Translations under genes and position numbers: made by a program | Shown here: positions 50,399 to 59,901 of the stretch, piece after piece | How the letters are laid out: every line of letters starts with the position of its first letter | Numbering within the stretch: position 1 is the stretch's first letter | From: Micrococcaceae bacterium Sec5.1 | Lineage (GTDB): Bacteria > Actinomycetota > Actinomycetes > Actinomycetales > Micrococcaceae | NCBI GenBank assembly: GCA_039636795.1 | Contig: CP143430.1 | Coordinates: 1,178,001-1,242,000 of the forward strand | Direction: 5' to 3' | Length of the DNA stretch: 64,000 nt | The notes under the pieces: generated by a model | Seen by the model: only the letters and a program-made list of their open reading frames with translations | Databases searched by the model: none | What the model was told of the DNA's origin: nothing

Positions 50399-52549
50399 AT
50401 GACCATCGACCCTGAGGACTTACGGACTGCTGAAAAGCGGCTGGAGCAGTTGCATCAAAAACTTGGCGGCATCGCCTACGGCGGTGATTACAACCCGGAG
50501 CAATGGCCGCGTGAGGTCTGGCTTGAGGATGCAAAGCTCATGCAGCAGGCCGGGGTAAACCTTGTGACCCTCGCTGTCTTCTCGTGGAGTCGGTTGGAAA
50601 CCAGTGACGGCGTCTTCGACTTTGAATGGCTCGATGAGGTCATGGACCTGATGCATGCGCACGGGATTGGCGTGGATCTGGCAACGCCTGACGCCGTCCC
50701 CCCGGCCTGGCTCGTGGAGCAGCACCCGGACATCATGCCGGAACGAGCCGACGGAAGTATCTTCGGCTTCGGATCCCGCCAACACTTTGACGTCTCCCAT
50801 CCTGTGTATCGAGCAAAGTCCCTGGCTCTGGCGGAAAAGATGGGGGAGCGCTACGCAAAACATCCCGCCCTGCGCATGTGGCATGTAGGAAACGAATACG
50901 GGCCCACGTCCTATGGGCCGTGGGCTGAGAAAGCGTTTCGTGAGTGGCTGCAGAGGAAGTACTCATCGCTCGATGAACTCAATGAAGCATGGAGCACCAC
51001 CGTGTGGGGCCAGATCTACACGGACTGGAACCAGGTACGCGTTCCCGCGCAGCCCCGCACGTGGTCCAACCCTTCCCGGCGTCTGGACTTTCACCGCTTC
51101 ACCTCGGACAGCATGCTGGAACACTTCAAGGCCGAACGGGACATCCTCAGGCGCCACACCCCTGACCTGCCGATTGTCACCAACTTCATGCGCTTCTACA
51201 AAACCAACGACTACTGGGCATGGGCCGCTCAGGAGGACGCCGCAGCGCTGGATATTTACCCGGATCCCCGTGAAGACGATGCACATATAGCCGCCGCATT
51301 GAACTTTGACCTCATGCGATCTCTGCGCCACGGACAACCGTGGATGGTCATGGAGCAAGCGACTGGCGCGGTCAGCCAATGGTCCGTCAACGTCTCCAAG
51401 CTTCCAGGCAAGATGCGGCTCGGCTCTTACCAAGCCATCGCGCAGGGCGCCGATTCGATCCTTTTCTTCCAGTGGCGCCAGGCTAAGGGTGGAACCGAGC
51501 GCTACCACTCAGCCATGGTGAACCACGCTGGCCCGAACACACGGATCTTCCGCGAGGTCTGCGAGCTCGGTCAAGAACTGAAATCGTTGGGCGGCCTGAC
51601 GGGAACGCGGTCCACGGCCAAGGTCGCCATCGTGTTCGACTGGGACTGCTGGTGGGCCTTGGAATTGGGGAATTCGCCGCGCTCGGACCTGAACTACACC
51701 CAGGAAGTGCTCCGTTTCTACCGCCCGCTTTTCGACGCCAACGTCACAGTCGACTTCGTCAATGCCAACAGCGACCTGTCCACGTACAGCCTGGTGATCA
51801 TGCCGGCGTCGTACTTGCTCACCGACGCCGCCGCCGCAAAGTTCGAAAACTACGTGTCCGACGGCGGCCGACTGGTGGTCTCTTACCTCTCCGGCATCGT
51901 GGACCAGGACAACACCATCCGCTTAGGGGGATACCCCGGCGCCCTACGCAACGTGCTGGGCGCGTGGAGCGAAGAAATGCATCCGCTCGCCGGGGATGGC
52001 GAACAGGTGAAGCTCTCCACGTTCGACGGCGGTACCTCCTCGGCGAGCTACTGGACAGAGCACTTGCACGCCGGGACGGCGGACGTCCTGGCCAGCTACT
52101 CTTCTGGGCGCCTCGCGGGAGCCCCCGCCATCACCCGCAACAGTTTCGGGCAAGGAACCGCGGTTTACCTTTCAGCACGGATCGAGGAAGGGCTGCTCAA
52201 GCAATTGCTCGACGACGAACTTCAGAGCGCAGGCGTGGAACCGGAACTGAAGGCGCCTACGGGAGTCCAGGTCCGCCGTCGTGCTGGCTTCCGTTCTGCT
52301 GGCCTGGGTCCCGACGCCGGCGGTTCTAACGACACCGCCAAAAGTTTCCTCCTGGTGCTCAACCACAACGACGCGCCTTCCAGGGTGAACGTCCTCGACG
52401 GGGGAACAGACCGCATCAGCGGACAGCCGATTCACGGGGAAGTGGAACTTCCAGCGAACGGCGTCCTGGTCATTGAAGAAGTCGTAGTCCTTGAAGAAGT
52501 CCTGGTCCGTGAAGAATCTGCAGCTAAGGCGGGAACCCCATGGCACTAA
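50399..52549 (+). CDS. GH42 beta-galactosidase
   Basis: The 716-residue enzyme hydrolyses terminal beta-galactosides and is probably cytoplasmic (no signal peptide). GH42 landmarks are GIAYGGDYNPEQWPREVWLEDAKLMQQAGVNLVTLAVFSWSRLE, the acid/base Glu in MWHVGNEYGP, and the nucleophile Glu in WMVMEQATGAVSQW. The C-terminal half holds the trimerisation (flavodoxin-like) domain (NVTVDFVNANSDLSTYSLVIMPASYLLTDAAAAKFENYVSDGGRLVVSYLSG). ATG 50399 follows GAAGGACAAAG. It starts the operon with an ABC importer and overlaps the first permease gene by 10 bases, so the imported substrate is probably a galactosyl oligosaccharide from plant galactan. Confidence 0.94.
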   Translation: MTIDPEDLRTAEKRLEQLHQKLGGIAYGGDYNPEQWPREVWLEDAKLMQQAGVNLVTLAVFSWSRLETSDGVFDFEWLDEVMDLMHAHGIGVDLATPDAVPPAWLVEQHPDIMPERADGSIFGFGSRQHFDVSHPVYRAKSLALAEKMGERYAKHPALRMWHVGNEYGPTSYGPWAEKAFREWLQRKYSSLDELNEAWSTTVWGQIYTDWNQVRVPAQPRTWSNPSRRLDFHRFTSDSMLEHFKAERDILRRHTPDLPIVTNFMRFYKTNDYWAWAAQEDAAALDIYPDPREDDAHIAAALNFDLMRSLRHGQPWMVMEQATGAVSQWSVNVSKLPGKMRLGSYQAIAQGADSILFFQWRQAKGGTERYHSAMVNHAGPNTRIFREVCELGQELKSLGGLTGTRSTAKVAIVFDWDCWWALELGNSPRSDLNYTQEVLRFYRPLFDANVTVDFVNANSDLSTYSLVIMPASYLLTDAAAAKFENYVSDGGRLVVSYLSGIVDQDNTIRLGGYPGALRNVLGAWSEEMHPLAGDGEQVKLSTFDGGTSSASYWTEHLHAGTADVLASYSSGRLAGAPAITRNSFGQGTAVYLSARIEEGLLKQLLDDELQSAGVEPELKAPTGVQVRRRAGFRSAGLGPDAGGSNDTAKSFLLVLNHNDAPSRVNVLDGGTDRISGQPIHGEVELPANGVLVIEEVVVLEEVLVREESAAKAGTPWH

Positions 52550-53520
52550 AGCTGGACGCTCCGCCAAAGGTGGTCCCGGGCAGTGAGCCGAGTAAACAGA
52601 AAAAGCGGCGCATCAAGCCTGGAAGCTGGAGGCTGGCGCTCAAACGGGACTGGCGCCTGTACACACTGTTAGCGCAGCCACTGGCATACCTCCTCATTTT
52701 CAGGTATCTGCCCATGGCCGGGAACGTCATTGCCTTCCGCCAATTTCAGCCTGGCGGCAGCATCTTCGGGGAGAAATGGGTGGGTTTCAAATACATCACC
52801 CTCTTCATCAACGACCCCAGCTTTTGGCAGGCCTTCCAGAACACCATCGTTCTGGGCATCCTCACCCTGGTGTTCTGCTTCCCGATGCCCATCATCTTCG
52901 CGCTGATGCTCAATGAACTCCGGTCGCAGAAGTTCAAGAAGTTTGTGCAGACCGTGGCCTACCTGCCGCACTTCATGTCGGTGGTGATCATCGCCGGCAT
53001 GATCCTGCAGAACTTCTCCATGACCGGCACGGTGAACCAGACCGCTGAGTCGCTGTTCGGCCACACTGTGAACTTCACACAGGATCCGGGCTGGTTCCGG
53101 CCGATGTACATCAGCTCAGAGGTCTGGCAAACCATGGGATGGGGAGCGATCCTCTACCTGGCCGCGCTCACCCGGGTGGACGAGTCGCTGTACGAGGCGG
53201 CAAGGATCGACGGAGCCAACAGATGGCAACAGACCTGGCACGTGACGCTGCCCGCCATCCGGCCGACCATCATCACACTGCTGATCCTGAACATCGGCAC
53301 GTTCATGGCAGTGGGCTTCGAGAAGATCCTGCTCATCTATAACCCGCTCAACTACGCAACGTCAGACGTTATCTCCACCTACCTCTACCGGGTGGGCCTT
53401 GAATCCAGCAACTTCAGCTATGCGGCGGCGATCGGAATGTTTGAATCCGTCATCGGCCTCACGCTGATCCTCTCAGCGAACGCGATATCCAAGCGCCTCG
53501 CAGGAACGAGCCTGTGGTGA
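52540..53520 (+). CDS. ABC sugar permease (LplB/UgpA type)
   Basis: The 326-residue membrane protein has about six transmembrane helices and the permease EAA loop YEAARIDGANRWQQTWHVTLPAIRPTI, the site that contacts the ATPase. LplB-type features include the N-terminal LYTLLAQPLAYLLIFRYLPMAG. It pairs with the next gene and with the lipoprotein encoded further down. No ATPase gene is in the operon, so a shared MsmK-type ATPase elsewhere is expected, as is common for these importers. Overlaps the GH42 gene by 10 bases and the next gene by seven. Confidence 0.94.
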   Translation: MALKLDAPPKVVPGSEPSKQKKRRIKPGSWRLALKRDWRLYTLLAQPLAYLLIFRYLPMAGNVIAFRQFQPGGSIFGEKWVGFKYITLFINDPSFWQAFQNTIVLGILTLVFCFPMPIIFALMLNELRSQKFKKFVQTVAYLPHFMSVVIIAGMILQNFSMTGTVNQTAESLFGHTVNFTQDPGWFRPMYISSEVWQTMGWGAILYLAALTRVDESLYEAARIDGANRWQQTWHVTLPAIRPTIITLLILNIGTFMAVGFEKILLIYNPLNYATSDVISTYLYRVGLESSNFSYAAAIGMFESVIGLTLILSANAISKRLAGTSLW

Positions 53521-54458
53521 ACAAGACAGCAACCAAGTCCACTCCTTCTTTGCGTCCTCCCGCTGCGGGCGGTGTCCTCCTAAAGGACATGAGGGTTTCG
53601 ACGGGAATGCGGATCTTCAGGGCCTTCAACCTGGTGTTCCTACTGTTCGTAGTGTTCCTGACGGTCTATCCGTTCCTGAACATCATCGCTCAGTCGTTCT
53701 CCAGCGAAGGGTTCATCAACGCAGGGCAGGTCAACCTGTTCCCGATGGGCTTCAACACCGAGACGTATAAGCTGATCCTGGCCGACTCCACGTTCTGGAC
53801 CAACTACGGAAATACCCTGTTGTACACAGTGGTTGCTACCGCGATTTCAATGGTGCTGACCACTTCATTCGCCTACGCCATTGCCAAGAAAGACCTCAAG
53901 GGCCGCAGTGTTTTCATTGGACTCGCTGTCTTCACCATGTTCTTCAACGGCGGGTTGATTCCCAACTACGTACTCATCAGTTCGCTGGGGATGCGCGATT
54001 CAATCTGGGCCGTGGTCCTGCCGAATGCCATCAGCGTGTTCAACCTGCTCATCATGAAGTCCTTCTTCGAAAACATGCCGCGTGAGCTGGAAGAAGCCGC
54101 ATCCATCGACGGTCTCACTCAGTACGGCATCCTCTTCCGGGTGGTGCTCCCGCTGAGCAAGGCGATCGTGGCCACCATGGTCCTGTTCTACGCGGTAGCC
54201 AACTGGAACTCGTGGTTCCAGGCCTTCCTGTACCTGGATAATCCCGACCTCTTTCCGGTCACCATCTACCTCCGCAACATGATCGCTGGAGTCACTACTG
54301 CAGGCTCGGCCGGGGGTACCGCGGAAAACGTGGGCCAAATCGCGGCCAACATCCAGTCGGTCACCATCGTGCTCACCGTCATTCCCATCCTTTGTGTCTA
54401 CCCCTTCGTCCAGAAGTACTTCTTCTCGGGCGTGATGCTCGGTTCCGTCAAGGAATAA
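53514..54458 (+). CDS. ABC sugar permease (LplC/YtcP type)
   Basis: The 314-residue membrane protein has six or so transmembrane helices and the EAA loop ELEEAASIDGLTQYGILFRVVLPLSKAI. Its N-terminus (FRAFNLVFLLFVVFLTVYPFLNIIAQSFSS) is typical of LplC/YtcP relatives. It forms the second channel half of the importer with the upstream permease. GTG 53514 overlaps the previous stop. A 19-base tandem duplication covers its last codons and stop. Confidence 0.93.
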   Translation: MVNKTATKSTPSLRPPAAGGVLLKDMRVSTGMRIFRAFNLVFLLFVVFLTVYPFLNIIAQSFSSEGFINAGQVNLFPMGFNTETYKLILADSTFWTNYGNTLLYTVVATAISMVLTTSFAYAIAKKDLKGRSVFIGLAVFTMFFNGGLIPNYVLISSLGMRDSIWAVVLPNAISVFNLLIMKSFFENMPRELEEAASIDGLTQYGILFRVVLPLSKAIVATMVLFYAVANWNSWFQAFLYLDNPDLFPVTIYLRNMIAGVTTAGSAGGTAENVGQIAANIQSVTIVLTVIPILCVYPFVQKYFFSGVMLGSVKE

Positions 54459-54479
54459 CCGTTCCGTCAAGGAATAACC
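54442..54479 (+). repeat. 19-base tandem duplication over a stop codon
   Basis: GTTCCGTCAAGGAATAACC occurs twice head to tail (54442-54460 and 54461-54479). The first copy encodes the last residues and the TAA of the permease; the second lies in the gap before the lipoprotein gene. It looks like a recent slippage duplication. Confidence 0.9.
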
Positions 54480-54497
54480 CTTATGAAAGGACACCCA

Positions 54498-56132
54498 ATG
54501 ATCGCCAAACGAGAGTTCCGCAGAAGAGATTTCCTGGGCCTCGCGTCCGTTGTCACCATCGGGTTGATGATGACCAGTTGTGACTCTGAAGCCACTGAGA
54601 AGGTGGATACGTCCAAGTCCCGCAATGGTGCGATGGACAGCTTCAAGGTAGGTGACACGTTCAAGGCGACGACGCCGTTGTCCTTCACCTTCCTTTTCTC
54701 GGATCAGCCGACCTATCCGTACAAGAAGGACTGGCTGCTCTTCACCAAGATGGCCAGCGACAACAACGTCACGCTGGAACCAACTATCGTCCCGAACAGC
54801 GATTATGAGCAGAAACGCAGCCTTCTCATCAGTTCCGGCAGCGCTCCGGAGATCATCGCCAAGACCTATCCCGGGCAGGAGGCCGCTTTTGTATCTGCCG
54901 GGGCGGTGCTGCCAGTCAGCGATTATGTGGAACTCATGCCGCACTTCCAGGAGAAGGTCAAGAAGTGGAAGCTTGAGCCGGAGATCGAAGGCCTTACCCA
55001 GGAAGACGGTAAGTACTATGTTCTTCCCGGCCTGCACGAGGAACTGTGGCCGGATTATTCTCTGTGCTTCCGCAAGGACGTACTGAAGAAGGAAGGCCTG
55101 GCCGAGCCCACCACATGGGACGAGTTCCGCGACGTGTTGCGGTCGCTCAAAAAGGCGTATCCCGACGTCGTGCCGTTCTCCGACAGGTTCAAAGGCGACA
55201 GTGTGCTGAACATCGCGGCACCAACCTTTGGCACGGTTGCAGGTTGGGGCCTGGTGGATGGGCTCCTGTTCGACCAGGACAAGAAGGAGTTCGGCTTTGC
55301 CGCAGGATCAGAGAAGTTCAAGGACCTGGTGACCTACTTCAACTCGCTGGTCTCTGAAGGCCTAATGGATCCTGAGAGCTTCACCCAAACCGACGACTCC
55401 GCCATCCAGAAGTTCGTTTCCGGCAAGTCGTTCGTGATCAGCGCCAATTCGCAGAACGTCATCACTTACCGCACCTCCATGGAACAGTCGTTGGGCAAGG
55501 GCAATTTCGAGATCGGCAAGATCACGGTTCCGGGCGGTCCTGCAGGCGACCTCATCGGTGGCACCCGTCTGGAAAACGGCATCATGCTGAACTCGTCCGT
55601 CAAAGACAAGGACAGCTTTGTGGCTCTCATCCAATACATCGACTGGTTGTTCTACAGCGACGCCGGCCAGGAATTCAGCAAGTGGGGCGTAGAAGGAACC
55701 ACGTTCACAAAGTCCGGCGGCAAGCGTCAACTCGCGGCTGATATCAACTTCCAGGGTCTCAATCCCGCGGGCACCAAGGACCTGCGGGTGGACTACGGAT
55801 TCTCTGGAGGAAACTTCGCTTACGGCGGCGCGACGGAACTCCTGCACTCCACGTTCAACGACGAGGAATTGGCGTTCCAAGAGGCCATGAAGTCCAAGAA
55901 GCCTCGCCCGGTTGCTCCGCCCGTGCCCTTCAACGACGTCGATCGTGAACAGGCCACGCTGTCGCTCACCCCGCTGAAGGACCACGTCAAGCAGAACACT
56001 CTCAAGTTCATTACCGGGCAACGTGCTGTCACCGAGTTTGGAGCGTACGTCAAAGAGCTCGATAGCAAGGGGCAGAGCAAGTACGTCGAACTCGCGAACA
56101 AGGCATACAAGGCCTACGCGGATAAGGAGTAG
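54498..56132 (+). CDS. Solute-binding lipoprotein of the sugar ABC importer
   Basis: The 544-residue extracellular binding protein has a signal peptide with a twin-arginine motif (RRRDFLGLASV) and a lipobox ending MTSC, so it is probably exported by Tat and lipid-anchored outside the membrane. The mature part resembles the LplA family (ISSGSAPEIIAKTYPGQ, YYVLPGLHEELWPDYSLCFRKDVLKKEGL). ATG 54498 is chosen because AAAGGA lies six bases upstream; the frame also has ATG 54483. It should capture the oligosaccharide that the two permeases carry in. Confidence 0.93.
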   Translation: MIAKREFRRRDFLGLASVVTIGLMMTSCDSEATEKVDTSKSRNGAMDSFKVGDTFKATTPLSFTFLFSDQPTYPYKKDWLLFTKMASDNNVTLEPTIVPNSDYEQKRSLLISSGSAPEIIAKTYPGQEAAFVSAGAVLPVSDYVELMPHFQEKVKKWKLEPEIEGLTQEDGKYYVLPGLHEELWPDYSLCFRKDVLKKEGLAEPTTWDEFRDVLRSLKKAYPDVVPFSDRFKGDSVLNIAAPTFGTVAGWGLVDGLLFDQDKKEFGFAAGSEKFKDLVTYFNSLVSEGLMDPESFTQTDDSAIQKFVSGKSFVISANSQNVITYRTSMEQSLGKGNFEIGKITVPGGPAGDLIGGTRLENGIMLNSSVKDKDSFVALIQYIDWLFYSDAGQEFSKWGVEGTTFTKSGGKRQLAADINFQGLNPAGTKDLRVDYGFSGGNFAYGGATELLHSTFNDEELAFQEAMKSKKPRPVAPPVPFNDVDREQATLSLTPLKDHVKQNTLKFITGQRAVTEFGAYVKELDSKGQSKYVELANKAYKAYADKE

Positions 56133-56137
56133 TTCTG

Positions 56138-56836
56138 ATGGCAGCCACGAAAGCTGAATTTGGGTCGGGTACCTTGTTCAAGGCGGCTGGAACTGTGTAC
56201 GGCATCATGGTGGGCAATGCTTTGCTGGTGCTCGCCAACGCGCTGCTGGTGCTCACTCCGGTGCTGGTTGGCGTCATTGGGCCGTTGGCTTTGATTTCCC
56301 TGGTCCTGGTAGGCCCTTCATTCGTGGCTGCCTGCTACGCCTTCAACCGGCTCCTGGCACACGAGGACACCGGAGTTTTTCGTGACTTCGTTAAGTCCTA
56401 CCGCAGTAACTTTGGCCAGGCGTTGGTGGTTTGGCTTCCGTATCTCGCGCTCCTTGCCGTCATTGCTTTCAACTTGAGTGTCCTGCCGGGGTCTTTGGGA
56501 GCCGACCCAGGAACCAACCCAGCCCAGATCGCTGCCCGGATAGGGTTGTTGGGCGTCGGAGTCATGGTGGCTACCGCCGGAGTGAACGCCATGCTCCTGT
56601 TGTCCCGCTTCTCCTTCCGGAGCAGCGACATCTATCGACTCTCCGTCTACACCTTGGGTGCCCAGCGGCGAGTGTCGTTAGGCATCGCCGGCATCATTTT
56701 CGTTTCGGGATTCGTGCTGATGGCTACCACTGCCTGGCTGATCCTGTTCGTTGCGGGGATATTCGCGTACGTGGTCTGCATGAACTCCCGTCCGCTACTG
56801 AAGTTTGTTGAGGCAAAGTTCACGGCAGCCGAATAG
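56138..56836 (+). CDS. YesL/DUF624-family membrane protein
   Basis: The 232-residue protein has about five or six transmembrane helices and the DUF624 opening (GTLFKAAGTVYGIMVGNALLVLANALLVLTPVLVGVIGPLALISLVLVGPSFVAACYAFNRLLAHEDTGVFRDFVKSYRSNF). Such proteins accompany LplABC-type importers of plant-polysaccharide fragments (YesL with YesMNOPQ in Bacillus); their function is unclear. It starts five bases after the lipoprotein stop and closes the operon. Confidence 0.9.
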   Translation: MAATKAEFGSGTLFKAAGTVYGIMVGNALLVLANALLVLTPVLVGVIGPLALISLVLVGPSFVAACYAFNRLLAHEDTGVFRDFVKSYRSNFGQALVVWLPYLALLAVIAFNLSVLPGSLGADPGTNPAQIAARIGLLGVGVMVATAGVNAMLLLSRFSFRSSDIYRLSVYTLGAQRRVSLGIAGIIFVSGFVLMATTAWLILFVAGIFAYVVCMNSRPLLKFVEAKFTAAE

Positions 56837-56882
56837 GCGGCCTTCAGTCCCCAAGCACCACGTCTACTTCTTTGAAGGACTC

Positions 56883-58829
56883 TTATGTTCTGAGTGGTGT
56901 GTGGTGGTGGTTGCGTCGGGGTGTTTGGTTGGGGTCGATGTGTGGTGGTGGGGTGAACCAGGGCACGCCGGTGTTCATGTCGATCCGCCATTGTTCTTTG
57001 TGGATGACGTGGTGGTGGTGGCTGCAGAGCAGGGTGCCGTTCTCGGTTCCTGTGGTGCCGCCGTGTGACCAGTAGGTGATGTGGTGGGCTTCGCACCAGG
57101 GGGCGGGCATGGTGCAGTCGGGGAAGGCGCAGCCGCCGTCGCGGGCGGTGATGGCTTTGCGGATGTGGGGCGGGAAGATCCGGGTGGTGCGGCCGATGTC
57201 CAGGACGCGGGAGTCGGTTCCGAGCAGGACGGGGAGGATGTCCGCGTCGCAGGCGATTTTGCGGATGGTGTTGGGGTGCATCGGGCCCAGGAACGTTGCT
57301 GTGCCGGTGCTGAGTCGTTGGTGGTCGGTGCGTCGTTCGAAGAGGTCGCGTTCGTCGATGGTGAGGGTGAGTTGGGGTCGGAGTCCGCCGTTGGCTGGCA
57401 GTTTCCCGGTGGTCATCGCGACGGCGCAGGCTCCGACGAGTCCGTCGAGGAGTTTCATGGGGCGGGAACGCCGGTCCAGGTCCGGGCCCGCTGGTTTGTT
57501 CCGGGTGTCGTTATTCCCGCCGCCGCTCCCGTCACCGCTCTCGTCGCCTTCGCCGGTGGCATTGTTCGTCCCGCCGCCCTCGCCATTGATGTTGCTGTCT
57601 CCGGTGGTGAGTCGGGGGTTGGTGGCGACGTTCATGGCGGTGGTGAGGGTTTCGTATTGTTCGGTGGTGGCGAAGATTTCGATGTGGTGGAGTCCGTGGC
57701 GGGGTTTGCGGATGAAGGTGCCTTGGAGGTGGCGGAGGGTTTCTTCGCTGGGTTCGGGGCCGTCCTGGTCGATCCTGTCGGTCCAGCGTTTGGTCATTTT
57801 CAGGACGAAGTCGGGGTCGGTCTCGGTGGCGGTGCGAGTGAGGGCGTGTTCCATCCGGGTGAGGGTGTCGTCGTCGGTGAGGAGCCGTACTTTGTCCAGG
57901 GCGGCGCTGATGATGCTCGCAGACCGGGTGGGTATCTGTGTGGTTTCGAGGGCTTGGGCGAGGATTTCGCGGCGGGGCGGGATGTGTTGCCCGGCGATTC
58001 CGGTCCGGGGGAGGACCTGGGAGGCCAGGGCGAGGCGGCGGTTGGCTTCGCTTTTGCTGATCCGCAGGCTGGCGCGGAGGAATTCCGCGGCGTTTCGGTA
58101 GCCATCATCGGCTACGGCAGCGGCGTCCGCCGCAGTAACAACTACTGCCGAAGCCACAACACCTGGCCCCGCAGTAGTAGCGGATCCAGCAAAAACCCCG
58201 GCCGGGGCCGGGGCCGCAGAGTCCGTGGTTCCGGGGTCGGTCCAGCCTGTCTGCCAACCCGTCCCGGCGGCGGATGAGGGCCGTGCCTGCTGGGCCTGCG
58301 TGCGGGTCCGTTCCACGGCGTGCGCCGCAATGACCTGCAGGTACTCCACGGTGCGGGCAATCTCCTCCACCCGCCCGGCGAATCCCGCTGCCTCTGTAAA
58401 GCCGAATGCCAGGGCACCGGCCACAGTCGCGGAACGCAGAGATTCCAACGCCTCAGCACTTTCAGCCAGCGCATCCCCAACTCCCAGCGCATGCCCAAGT
58501 GCCGGTGCATCCTGAAATGCCGGCGCGTCCTCAAGACTCAGGGCATCCGCAGGTCCCGGCGCATCCTCAAGTCCTTGGGTAGCAGGCTCGACGTCAGGGC
58601 TAACTTCACGGTCCACTTCATCAAGGTCAGGAAAGGGCCGTGGTTCAATGCCGCGAAGCAGCGCCATGGCTCCGGCGTTCTCCGAACCGGTGACTGCCGC
58701 CGTCGGGCTTTCACGGGCCGCTTGGCCGTGGGCAGACATGGTGTGGCTGCCTTGGAGAACGCGTCGGGGGCGCAACGCGACGCCAGACATCGCTGCCCGA
58801 CGCGCCAACATCTCCCCAATACTTCCCAT
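56883..58829 (-). CDS. DUF222/13E12-family HNH endonuclease
   Basis: The 648-residue protein has a variable N-terminal part, a DUF222 helical domain (about residues 230-420, with NRRLALASQVLPRTGIAGQHIPPRREILAQAL), and a C-terminal HNH nuclease (CAFPDCTMPAPWCEAHHITYWSHGGTTGTENGTLLCSHHHHVIH), with zinc cysteines and the catalytic His. The N-terminus contains a degenerate repeat rich in DAPxxxDAL between about residues 90 and 130. Such genes are multicopy in actinobacteria and vary between strains, possibly reflecting mobility. ATG 58829 is the only start for this length; 58739 is a possible shorter one. Function unknown. Confidence 0.92.
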   Translation of the reverse strand: MGSIGEMLARRAAMSGVALRPRRVLQGSHTMSAHGQAARESPTAAVTGSENAGAMALLRGIEPRPFPDLDEVDREVSPDVEPATQGLEDAPGPADALSLEDAPAFQDAPALGHALGVGDALAESAEALESLRSATVAGALAFGFTEAAGFAGRVEEIARTVEYLQVIAAHAVERTRTQAQQARPSSAAGTGWQTGWTDPGTTDSAAPAPAGVFAGSATTAGPGVVASAVVVTAADAAAVADDGYRNAAEFLRASLRISKSEANRRLALASQVLPRTGIAGQHIPPRREILAQALETTQIPTRSASIISAALDKVRLLTDDDTLTRMEHALTRTATETDPDFVLKMTKRWTDRIDQDGPEPSEETLRHLQGTFIRKPRHGLHHIEIFATTEQYETLTTAMNVATNPRLTTGDSNINGEGGGTNNATGEGDESGDGSGGGNNDTRNKPAGPDLDRRSRPMKLLDGLVGACAVAMTTGKLPANGGLRPQLTLTIDERDLFERRTDHQRLSTGTATFLGPMHPNTIRKIACDADILPVLLGTDSRVLDIGRTTRIFPPHIRKAITARDGGCAFPDCTMPAPWCEAHHITYWSHGGTTGTENGTLLCSHHHHVIHKEQWRIDMNTGVPWFTPPPHIDPNQTPRRNHHHTPLRT

Positions 58830-58904
58830 GAATAAACCCTCTCACCAGGGTCTGACATTTTTAGCTCGACCTGGTTTGGAATCAGGAAACGCGGGAAATG
58901 GCGG

Positions 58905-59402
58905 CTATTTGCTAGTGACTTGCTCCCGGAGGATGTCCGCATGACCGCAGTGCTGTGCAAGCTCGCGCAGCATGTGCAGATACACCCAGCGGAGGGGGAG
59001 CGGGCCACGTCGATTTCCGAGCACGAGGTCGTCCAGCCCCAAATCCGAAGCAGCCAGCCGTGAGGCCTCGCACGCTTCGCGATGTGCCTGCTGAATGCTT
59101 GCGATGGTGTCCGCGTCGTCAAGGATGAACGATTCGTCAGGCGTAGCCGGGATGCCGATTTCGCTCCGGGACCGGCATGAGATGGCTTCATCGAACCACA
59201 CCTTCTCCACGAAGGTTGCGTGTTTGACCAAGCCCAGAAGCGTCGTGCGGGAGGGGACCAGCCGCCGTCGTGCTTGTTCTTCCGTCAGACCGTCCAAAGA
59301 CTCGTAGAGTGCGCGCCGATGCTCATCAAGGAAAGCATCGAATTGGGCCCGGGCGTCGTGGTTGATGACATCCTCAGCGAAGGTCGGCGGGAAGACGCTC
59401 AT
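58905..59402 (-). CDS. DinB/DUF664-family protein
   Basis: The 165-residue protein is predicted as a four-helix bundle, with the DUF664 elements [50 protein letters not shown] and [23 protein letters not shown]. The His residues (VKHA and AQHCGHAD) are those that bind metal in DinB-like enzymes, so it may be a thiol-transferase or a metal-binding scaffold. It overlaps the VOC gene upstream by four bases (ATGA). Confidence 0.9.
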   Translation of the reverse strand: MSVFPPTFAEDVINHDARAQFDAFLDEHRRALYESLDGLTEEQARRRLVPSRTTLLGLVKHATFVEKVWFDEAISCRSRSEIGIPATPDESFILDDADTIASIQQAHREACEASRLAASDLGLDDLVLGNRRGPLPLRWVYLHMLRELAQHCGHADILREQVTSK

Positions 59403-59866
59403 CCGAAAACCACCGTGCCGTCGTCGTCGATTCGCCAGCCCGGGTTGTGCGCGATCTCCCAGACGATGCCGTTCGGATCCTTGACGTGGCCGTGGAAAAT
59501 GCCCCCGAAAGCGCTGGCCTGGGCCGGCTTCAGGACAGTTGCACCAGCCGCCACCAAGGCGTCGATCGTGTTGGACACCTCTGCTGCACTATCGACGTTA
59601 TGCGAAAGCGTCACGCCGCTGACGCTGCCCGTCGGAACGGTGCTACTCGTCGGAACGTCGCTGCCAGTCGGAATATCCCTGTTGAGGTCTTGGTCGAACT
59701 TTTCAGCATCGAACAGGCCAAGCATCAAGCCCGGCCCGACCTGGAAGAAAATGATCTCCCCGGGCACGTCCATGATCGGATCCCAACCGAGCCCGTCCTT
59801 GTAGAACGAACGGGCTCGGTCGAGATCCGCGGTGGCAAACGTGATGAAATGCAGTCGCTGATCCAT
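59399..59866 (-). CDS. VOC-family (glyoxalase-like) protein
   Basis: The 155-residue protein has the two beta-alpha-beta modules of the vicinal-oxygen-chelate fold: [48 protein letters not shown] and [25 protein letters not shown]. The His and Glu positions of metal-binding members are partly present. Function (fosfomycin-type resistance, dioxygenase, isomerase) cannot be assigned. It is joined to the DinB gene by an ATGA overlap. Confidence 0.88.
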   Translation of the reverse strand: MDQRLHFITFATADLDRARSFYKDGLGWDPIMDVPGEIIFFQVGPGLMLGLFDAEKFDQDLNRDIPTGSDVPTSSTVPTGSVSGVTLSHNVDSAAEVSNTIDALVAAGATVLKPAQASAFGGIFHGHVKDPNGIVWEIAHNPGWRIDDDGTVVFG

Positions 59867-59901
59867 AGGGACATGCTAGCGACAGGGTACGACGGCGGGA
59901 C

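Noticed and set aside
57081..58277. 398-residue plus-strand frame
   Set aside because: Antisense to the DUF222-HNH gene; Gly/Val-rich low complexity typical of shadows.
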